Below, piece by piece: positions 1 to 4,281 of a stretch of DNA of 5,914 nucleotides. The notes below the pieces were generated by a model that saw nothing but the letters and a program-made list of their open reading frames with translations, was not told the DNA's origin and made no database searches. Where the stretch lies: positions 1 through 5,914 of the forward strand of contig CANQKJ010000139.1 of the NCBI GenBank assembly GCA_947624465.1, read 5' to 3'. This DNA comes from an uncultured Oscillospiraceae bacterium (GTDB lineage Bacteria; Bacillota; Clostridia; Oscillospirales; Oscillospiraceae). Made by a program: the position numbers and the translations under genes. Every line of letters begins with the position of its first letter. The stretch's first letter is position 1.

Positions 1-113
1 CGGATGCAGTAGTATTCGCCCTTGTCCGCGTCGAAGAACATATCGATGTCCAGCTCCCGCATGAAGCAGGAGGGGCACCGGTAGTTCAGTTTGCCCTTTC
101 CAGCCTGAGCCAT
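1..113 (-). CDS. Small zinc-ribbon protein, partial (3' end beyond window)
   Basis: This minus-strand reading frame starts with ATG at 113-111 and runs off the left edge after 37 full codons. The visible protein has a basic start (MAQAGKGKLNYR), a Cys-Pro-Ser-Cys knuckle at residues 13-16, an acidic middle segment and a third cysteine at residue 36 (EYYCI). A fourth cysteine would be expected just past the edge, completing a four-cysteine zinc ribbon; this is inferred. The start is supported by an AAGGAGG site (124-130) about 10 bases upstream, inside the 3' end of the 613-codon gene. The two genes overlap by 28 bp in different frames, so they are probably co-transcribed and may be translationally coupled. 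No signal peptide or membrane segment is visible. I do not recognise a specific family. A nucleic-acid or protein-binding role would fit a zinc ribbon but is not shown. Confidence 0.72.
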   Translation of the reverse strand, partial: MAQAGKGKLNYRCPSCFMRELDIDMFFDADKGEYYCI

Positions 114-1927
114 GTGGCAAAGCCCTCCTTTTCCCGCAGTGTGCCGGTGTAGCCGATGGTGAACATGGGTGAGAACGCGTAGCCCTCCTTCACGTAGCCC
201 GCCTTGTCCGCGCCCTCCGCGCCCATGGAGACCCTGGTGCGGATGGGGGGCAGGACGCAGGCGGCCTCGTCCGCGCCGGCCAGGGACATATCCCGGCAGC
301 GGTACTCGTAGGGCAGCGTTTTGACCGTGTCCCCCGCCTTTAAGGACAGGGTGAGGGAGCTCATGTCCTCGGTGTACTCGGTGGTGCCGTAGCAGCCCAC
401 CATATACTCGTTGATGGTGACCTTTTCCGCCGGGTCGGAGCTCTCCAGCAGCTTCCGCTCGATGCGGATGACGCTCTCCCCCTCGGGGAAGGAGAGGACG
501 GTCTGCACCTTGATCCTGAGACCGCCGGCAAAGGCGATCTCCACCGGGTCCAGGGTGAGCTTCCGGGTCCTGCCCTCCTGGGAGAAGCGGGCCTTGGTGC
601 GGCACTGGCACAGGTCCACCTCCTCGCCGTTCCAGCAGAGCTTGGCGCTGCGCACCGTGCCCTCGCCGGCGTAGTGGGTGAAGTAGCCCGCCCGGTATTT
701 CTCCTGGATCAGGAAGGGATAGCTGGCGTCCTGGATGTGGGGGGTGCCGATGCCCACCGGCCACTCCAGCTTGGCGGCGTAGGGCCGCAGGTCCACGATG
801 GCGCCGCCCTGGTCCATATTGACGCAGGCCCGCATAAAGGGGTCGCAGTACCAGAAGAGCTGCTTTTCGCTGCCGTACAGGATGTCCCGCCACAGGGCGC
901 ACTCCGGCTCGGTGTAGCCCTTCACCGCCCGGTAGTGATCGGCGAACTCCGCCATGGTCATATCCACCAGTTTGCCCTCTTTTTTCAGCTTGCCGTAATA
1001 GGCGCAGCCGTCCTCATAGGACTTGAGCAACAGCTCGTAGGGGGCCTCCCACCGGCCCATCTTGTTCATCCAGCCGGGGCCCACGAACATCATGTTGTAG
1101 GCGTAGCCGTTGTTGTACCGGGCCAGGTGGCGGTACTGGTCGATCAGGTTGTAGAGATAGGGGTACTCCCAGGTGGAGGTGTCGTAGATCATGCCCCGCA
1201 GCACGTTCTGGGGGTGGGTGCCGAAATTGGAGCCGTTGCCGTCGTAGCAGGCGATCAAATCCCGGCTCAGGTGGGGGATGGCCACGATGCCGCTGTCCTC
1301 CTCTTCATTGGCGGCGGGGGCGTGGGTATTGACCTTGGAGGGGATCCAGGGGGCCCAGGGGCCGCCGTCCATGAAGGTGTACCAGGAGTTGTTGCAGGTG
1401 TGGTAGGCCTTGGGGCCCTCCTCCCAGCAGGTGGCCACGGCGCACTTCACCATGGGGTACTTCCCCTTGATGTAGTTGATGAGCTCCGCGTCCATATAAT
1501 AGGAGCCGGTGGACTCCGGGTAGAACCCGAACCGCTCGTGGAACTTGCCGAACACATCGTCCACGATGGCCATCTTGTCCTCCATGGAGAACATCCAGAT
1601 GCAGAAGTCCTTGGTCTTGTACTTCTGCCGGAACTGCTCGCAGGGCAGGCCCAGCAGGGTCAGGCCGATCTCGTCCCCGTACTTCTCGTGGTGCTCCTTG
1701 GCCAGGGACACCGCCTCGTCGTTGAACAGGGAGGCGTAGGTCATCTGGATGGTGGTCTTGAGGCCGTTTTTGTGGGCGCACTCCTGCTGGGTCTTGAAAA
1801 TGTCCAAACTCTCGGTGAGCAGGGCCTTCCTGCCCAGATCCTCCGCCTTGCCGTGGCCGGTGACCTTCTCGGCGTACTCCGGCACCATCTCCGGGCGGTG
1901 GATGATGTTCAAGACGAGCTGATCCAT
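86..1927 (-). CDS. Uncharacterised 613-residue soluble protein, probable carbohydrate-active (beta/alpha)-barrel plus beta-rich C-terminal region
   Basis: The ATG at 1927-1925 is chosen because AAGGAGG lies 7 bases upstream (cctcct on the plus strand at 1935-1940). The stop is TGA at 88-86. There is no signal peptide or membrane segment, so the protein should be cytoplasmic. Residues 1-350 look like a barrel of the glycoside hydrolase/polysaccharide deacetylase kind: a hydrophobic first strand (LVLNIIH), then SMEDKMAIVDDVFGKF (114-129), FGFYPESTGSYYMDAELINYI (133-153) and CAVATCWEEG (162-171). This 'the animal faces P-x-S-x-G, then a new strand' pattern is seen in such barrels. The region is rich in Trp, Tyr and His (for example 182-194 and 252-286), as in sugar-binding clefts. 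Residues about 365-610 look beta-rich and may form a sandwich domain. Candidate acidic residues are D123, D124, E138, D146, E169 and E170, but I cannot assign catalysis. It is transcribed divergently from a galactanase operon, which suggests but does not prove a role in glycan metabolism. The reading frame is intact. Confidence 0.85.
   Translation of the reverse strand: MDQLVLNIIHRPEMVPEYAEKVTGHGKAEDLGRKALLTESLDIFKTQQECAHKNGLKTTIQMTYASLFNDEAVSLAKEHHEKYGDEIGLTLLGLPCEQFRQKYKTKDFCIWMFSMEDKMAIVDDVFGKFHERFGFYPESTGSYYMDAELINYIKGKYPMVKCAVATCWEEGPKAYHTCNNSWYTFMDGGPWAPWIPSKVNTHAPAANEEEDSGIVAIPHLSRDLIACYDGNGSNFGTHPQNVLRGMIYDTSTWEYPYLYNLIDQYRHLARYNNGYAYNMMFVGPGWMNKMGRWEAPYELLLKSYEDGCAYYGKLKKEGKLVDMTMAEFADHYRAVKGYTEPECALWRDILYGSEKQLFWYCDPFMRACVNMDQGGAIVDLRPYAAKLEWPVGIGTPHIQDASYPFLIQEKYRAGYFTHYAGEGTVRSAKLCWNGEEVDLCQCRTKARFSQEGRTRKLTLDPVEIAFAGGLRIKVQTVLSFPEGESVIRIERKLLESSDPAEKVTINEYMVGCYGTTEYTEDMSSLTLSLKAGDTVKTLPYEYRCRDMSLAGADEAACVLPPIRTRVSMGAEGADKAGYVKEGYAFSPMFTIGYTGTLREKEGFATWLRLERAN
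124..132 (-). promoter_or_regulatory. Ribosome binding site nested in the upstream gene, fixing the zinc-ribbon start
   Basis: Read on the minus strand, AAAAGGAGG lies about 10 bases before the ATG at 113. It falls within codons for E-K-E-G near the C-terminus of the 613-residue protein. Together with the 28-bp overlap it indicates that the small zinc-ribbon gene is a real, co-transcribed gene and not a chance frame. Confidence 0.7.
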
Positions 1928-1934
1928 TCATCAC

Positions 1935-1944
1935 CCTCCTTTTT
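1935..1944 (-). promoter_or_regulatory. Ribosome binding site for the 613-residue gene
   Basis: The minus strand reads AAAAGGAGG and then GTGATGA before the ATG at 1927. The 7-base spacing is ideal, and it selects this ATG over the overlapping out-of-frame ATG at 1934-1932. Confidence 0.85.
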
Positions 1945-1958
1945 CATTCGTGACCGCC

Positions 1959-1980
1959 CCCGCGAAGCGGGCCCGCGGGC
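1959..1980 (-). other. GC-rich 5' leader with overlapping inverted repeats
   Basis: The leader of the minus-strand transcript contains a 5-bp hairpin with a 3-base loop (CCCGC-TTC-GCGGG, 1971 down to 1959). It also contains the self-complementary 10-mer GCCCGCGGGC (1971-1980), which shares bases with it. The elements can pair in mutually exclusive ways. The stretch lies between the predicted transcription start (near 1990) and the ribosome binding site. It could be a structured leader or simply low-complexity GC sequence; no known riboswitch is recognisable. Confidence 0.3.
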
Positions 1981-1990
1981 GTCCGGTCCT

Positions 1991-2006
1991 GTGCTAAAGA
2001 TAGCAC
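1991..2006. promoter_or_regulatory. Candidate operator: perfect 6-bp dyad covering the minus-strand -10 box
   Basis: The plus strand reads GTGCTA-AAGA-TAGCAC, a perfect inverted repeat with 6-bp arms and a 4-bp centre. It spans the whole -10 box and the extended TG of the promoter that drives the 613-residue gene. A repressor bound here would block RNA polymerase directly. The half-site resembles that of CIRCE, the HrcA operator, but the arms are in the opposite order and the spacing differs, so I do not call it CIRCE. The binding protein is unknown. Confidence 0.45.
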
Positions 2007-2026
2007 TCCCCGTTGTTCCTTGTCAA
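1997..2026 (-). promoter_or_regulatory. Strong sigma-A-type promoter for the 613-residue gene
   Basis: Read on the minus strand there is a perfect -35 box TTGACA (2026-2021), an 18-base spacer and a -10 box TATCTT (2002-1997; 4 of 6 consensus). The -10 is preceded by TGC, giving an extended -10 (TGCTATCTT). The predicted transcription start is near 1990, leaving a leader of about 60 bases before the ATG at 1927. This is the best-matching promoter in the window. Confidence 0.75.
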
Positions 2027-2045
2027 TCCCTTCCGGTGAAAAAAC

Positions 2046-2091
2046 GCCCTCTCGGGCTCCGCCGCGCCCCCGGCGGAGGCCCTGTCTTTTT
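2046..2091. terminator. Hairpin block resembling a bidirectional intrinsic terminator between divergent promoters
   Basis: On the plus strand an 8-bp stem (CTCCGCCG 2057-2064, CGGCGGAG 2071-2078) with a 6-base loop is extended by GGG/CCC (2054-2056, 2080-2082) across one bulged G. It is followed by TGTCTTTTT (2083-2091), the layout of a rho-independent terminator. On the minus strand the same block ends in a short hairpin with a GNRA-type loop, GCCC-GAGA-GGGC (2057-2046), then G and six Ts (2044-2039). The minus-strand stem is only 4 bp, so that direction is weaker. The block lies between the two divergent promoters, so it would stop antisense transcripts and not the two genes' own mRNAs. Confidence 0.5.
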
Positions 2092-2102
2092 GAAAGTTTC
2101 TG

Positions 2103-2131
2103 TGGAAATCTCCCCCAAAACATGGTAAGAT
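2103..2131 (+). promoter_or_regulatory. Probable extended -10 promoter of the galactanase operon
   Basis: The -35 candidate TGGAAA (2103-2108; 4 of 6) is followed by a 17-base spacer and the -10 TAAGAT (2126-2131; 4 of 6), which is preceded by TGG to give an extended -10. Transcription would start near 2138, about 36 bases before the ATG at 2174. The small inverted repeat TTTC-tgtg-GAAA (2097-2108) overlaps the -35 and could be a regulator site, though it is too short to rely on. The weak boxes suggest a promoter that needs an activator or is kept low. Confidence 0.5.
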
Positions 2132-2140
2132 AACAGAAAA

Positions 2141-2156
2141 GGCCGGACCGCCGGCC
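2141..2156 (+). other. 6-bp hairpin at the expected 5' end of the galactanase mRNA
   Basis: GGCCGG-ACCG-CCGGCC is a perfect all-G/C stem of 6 bp with a 4-base loop. It begins within a few bases of the predicted transcription start and ends just before the AAAAGGAGG ribosome binding site (2158-2166). A stem at this place could protect the mRNA 5' end or affect ribosome access. The ribosome binding site itself stays outside the stem. Confidence 0.4.
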
Positions 2157-2173
2157 GAAAAGGAGGAAACGCA

Positions 2174-4255
2174 ATGAAACGGAACGTCTCTCTGCTTCTC
2201 GCACTGCTGTTCGCTCTGAGCCTGGCCCTGTCCGCCTGCGGGCCTGCCGCCCAGACCGATCCCACTCAGTCCCCCCAGTCTTCCCAGTCCGCCCCTCCCG
2301 CCACGGAGGAACCCGCCACTCCCGCTCCCACCCAGGAGCCGGAGGAGCCGGAGACCCCGCCCGATCCAGTGGAGGCCGACCTCTACGTGCCCTTCGTCAC
2401 CGCCAAAGAGGACTTCATCCGGGGCACCGACGTGTCCTCCCTGCTCAGCATCCTGAACAGCGGCGCCCACTACTATGACGCCGACGGCGATCTGCTGGGC
2501 GACGCCGGCAACGTGGATTCCCAGGGCGAGGCGTTCATGGCGCTGATGGCCGCCTCCGGCGTCAACTGGATCCGCCTCCGGGTGTGGAACGACCCCTATG
2601 ACGCCGACGGCAACGGCTACGGCGGCGGCAACTGCGACATCGACGCCGCCGTCACCATGGGCGGCTGGGCCACCAAAGCCGGCCTGAAGGTGCTCATCGA
2701 CTTCCACTACTCCGACTTCTGGGCCGACCCCGCCCGCCAGCTGGTCCCCAAGGCCTGGGAGGGCATGGACGTGGACGCCAAGGCCGACGCCATGAAAGCG
2801 TACACCGTGGAGTCCCTCTCCAAGCTGAAGGACGCGGGCGTAGACGTGGGCATGGTGCAGGTGGGCAACGAGACCGTCAACGCCATCAGCGGCGAGACGA
2901 ACTGGACCAACGTCTGCAAGCTGATGAGCGCGGGCTCCGCCGGCGTGCGGGAGGTGTTCCCGGAGGCGCTGGTGGCTCTGCACTTTACCAACGCCCAGAA
3001 CGCCGGGTTCTACGCGGAGACCGCCGCCTCCCTGGCCAGAAACGGCGTGGACTATGACGTGTTCGCCTCCTCCTACTATCCCATCTGGCACGGCAGTATC
3101 GAGAACCTGACCAGCGTGCTCAAAGAGGTCGCCGACACCTACGACAAGAAGGTGATGGTGGCCGAGACCGCCTGGGCCTACACCCTGGAGGACGGCGACG
3201 ACAACGGCAACACCATGGGCGAGGGCTACGACGATACCAACGGCTACCCCGTCTCCGTCCAGGGCCAGGCGCTGGAGTTCGCCGCCGTGGCCCAGGCCGT
3301 GAAGAGCGTGGGCAGCGCCGGCCTTGGCCTGTTCTACTGGGAGAACGCCTGGATCCCCGTGGGCTCCACCCGGGCGCAGAATCTCCCCCTGTGGGAGGAA
3401 TACGGCTCCGGCTGGGCCACCTCCTACGCCAAAGCCTATGACCCGGACAATGTGGGCGATTGGTACGGCGGCTCCGCCTGCGACAACTGGGCCATGTTCG
3501 ACTTCAGCGGCAAGGCCCTGCCCTCCCTCAACGTCTTCCGTTACATCACCACCGGCACCACCGGCTATGTGAACGCCATCCTCAGCGCGGAGTCCCCGGA
3601 GTTCACCGTGCCGGTGAACAGCGGCTCCGTCCCGGCCCTCCCCGAGACCGTCACCGTGACCTACACCGACGGTACCGCCGCCACCCTGGCCGTTGCCTGG
3701 AATGAGGCCGATGTGAGCGCCATCGACGTCACCTCCGCCGGGAAATACACCGTAAACGGCACCGTCACCGACGAGTCCGGCGCGGCCTTTGAAGTCCGCT
3801 GCACCGTCACCGTCGCGGCGGCGAACCTGCTCAGCAACCCCGGCTTTGAGGAGGAGGATATGTCCATGTACACCGCCTCCGGCTGGCACGGGGACGCCCG
3901 CGCCAACAGGGAGGACAATGCCTACTCCGGCGAGTATTACTACCACTTCTGGGCCGACAGCGCCTTTGAGGGCGCCACCGTCCAGCAGACCGTCTCCCTG
4001 GAGCCGGGCGAGTACACCTTCTCCCTCTACGCTCAGGGCGGTGACACCGGCGATAAGGACATCCACATCTTCGTCAGCTATGACGGCGCGGAGCAGGCCA
4101 CAAAGAACATCACCCTCGACGGCTGGCACAACTGGAAGAACCCCTCCGTCACCTTCACCCTCGACGCGGCGAAGGAGGTGTCCGTGGGCGTCAGCGTCAG
4201 CTCCGCGTCCGGCGGCTGGGGCACCGTGGACGACCTGGCCCTCTTCGTCAACTGA
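2174..4255 (+). CDS. ganB: Lipoprotein arabinogalactan endo-beta-1,4-galactanase (GH53) with Ig-like and C-terminal CBM-like domains
   Basis: It cleaves internal beta-1,4-galactosidic bonds in galactan side chains of pectin and in type I arabinogalactan (EC 3.2.1.89), outside the cell. Residues 1-21 form a lipoprotein signal with lipobox L19-S20-A21-C22, so it should be anchored by Cys22 to the outer face of the membrane. A Pro/Ser/Thr/Glu linker covers about 23-66. The GH53 barrel covers about 68-465 and has the family motifs WIRLRVWNDP (132-141), DFHYSDFWADP (176-186), VQVGNE with the likely acid/base Glu233, and VAETAWAY with the likely nucleophile Glu331. The Asp/Asn-rich stretch 340-346 after it is like the calcium loop of Bacillus galactanases. 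Residues about 474-547 are a bacterial Ig-like domain of the Big_4 type (VTVTYTDGT). Residues about 551-692 look like a beta-sandwich carbohydrate-binding module; CBM61, which binds beta-1,4-galactan, is my best guess. AGGAGG lies 7 bases before the ATG. At 693 residues it is longer than single-domain GH53 enzymes because of the accessory domains. It is the first gene of an operon with the GH2 gene. The symbol follows Bacillus usage. Confidence 0.95.
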   Translation: MKRNVSLLLALLFALSLALSACGPAAQTDPTQSPQSSQSAPPATEEPATPAPTQEPEEPETPPDPVEADLYVPFVTAKEDFIRGTDVSSLLSILNSGAHYYDADGDLLGDAGNVDSQGEAFMALMAASGVNWIRLRVWNDPYDADGNGYGGGNCDIDAAVTMGGWATKAGLKVLIDFHYSDFWADPARQLVPKAWEGMDVDAKADAMKAYTVESLSKLKDAGVDVGMVQVGNETVNAISGETNWTNVCKLMSAGSAGVREVFPEALVALHFTNAQNAGFYAETAASLARNGVDYDVFASSYYPIWHGSIENLTSVLKEVADTYDKKVMVAETAWAYTLEDGDDNGNTMGEGYDDTNGYPVSVQGQALEFAAVAQAVKSVGSAGLGLFYWENAWIPVGSTRAQNLPLWEEYGSGWATSYAKAYDPDNVGDWYGGSACDNWAMFDFSGKALPSLNVFRYITTGTTGYVNAILSAESPEFTVPVNSGSVPALPETVTVTYTDGTAATLAVAWNEADVSAIDVTSAGKYTVNGTVTDESGAAFEVRCTVTVAAANLLSNPGFEEEDMSMYTASGWHGDARANREDNAYSGEYYYHFWADSAFEGATVQQTVSLEPGEYTFSLYAQGGDTGDKDIHIFVSYDGAEQATKNITLDGWHNWKNPSVTFTLDAAKEVSVGVSVSSASGGWGTVDDLALFVN

Positions 4256-4265
4256 TCATCCCTCT

Positions 4266-4274
4266 AAAAGGAGG
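4266..4274 (+). promoter_or_regulatory. Ribosome binding site that fixes a GTG start for the GH2 gene
   Basis: AAAAGGAGG lies 7 bases upstream of GTG at 4282. It sits in the 26-bp gap after the galactanase stop codon (TGA 4253-4255). No terminator or promoter is visible in the gap, so the two genes are read as one operon. The next in-frame ATG is at codon 40, inside the conserved N-terminal domain, so GTG is the better start. Confidence 0.85.
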
Positions 4275-4281
4275 ATTCCCC

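Noticed and set aside
1305..1934. A 209-codon minus-strand frame starting just upstream of the 613-residue gene
   Set aside because: It is an out-of-frame shadow with a His/Arg/Gly/Pro-rich product. Its ATG at 1934 directly abuts the ribosome binding site, while the ATG at 1927 has ideal 7-base spacing.
1991..2006. CIRCE element (HrcA heat-shock operator)
   Set aside because: CIRCE has TTAGCACTC on the left and GAGTGCTAA on the right with a 9-base centre. Here the arms are in the opposite order with a 4-base centre.
674..2128. A 484-codon open frame on the plus strand opposite the 613-residue gene
   Set aside because: Its product is a biased Val/Gly/Leu/His sequence without motifs, and it would run through the promoter and terminator-like block. 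The minus-strand frame has a proper ribosome binding site and promoter.
1928..2173. Riboswitch or small RNA in the divergent intergenic region
   Set aside because: The hairpins are short and GC-rich, and I see no conserved core of any known riboswitch class. Promoters and the terminator-like block account for most of the region.
2164..2177. Catabolite-response (cre-like) site over the galactanase start
   Set aside because: It differs from the consensus at both symmetric outer positions, and the sequence is already explained by the ribosome binding site and start codon.
1994..4129. A 711-codon open frame on the minus strand opposite the galactanase
   Set aside because: It is a by-product of strong G/C preference at third codon positions, which removes stop codons from the antisense frame. 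Its Gly/Val/His/Ala-rich product has no domain, and the plus strand encodes a clear GH53 enzyme.
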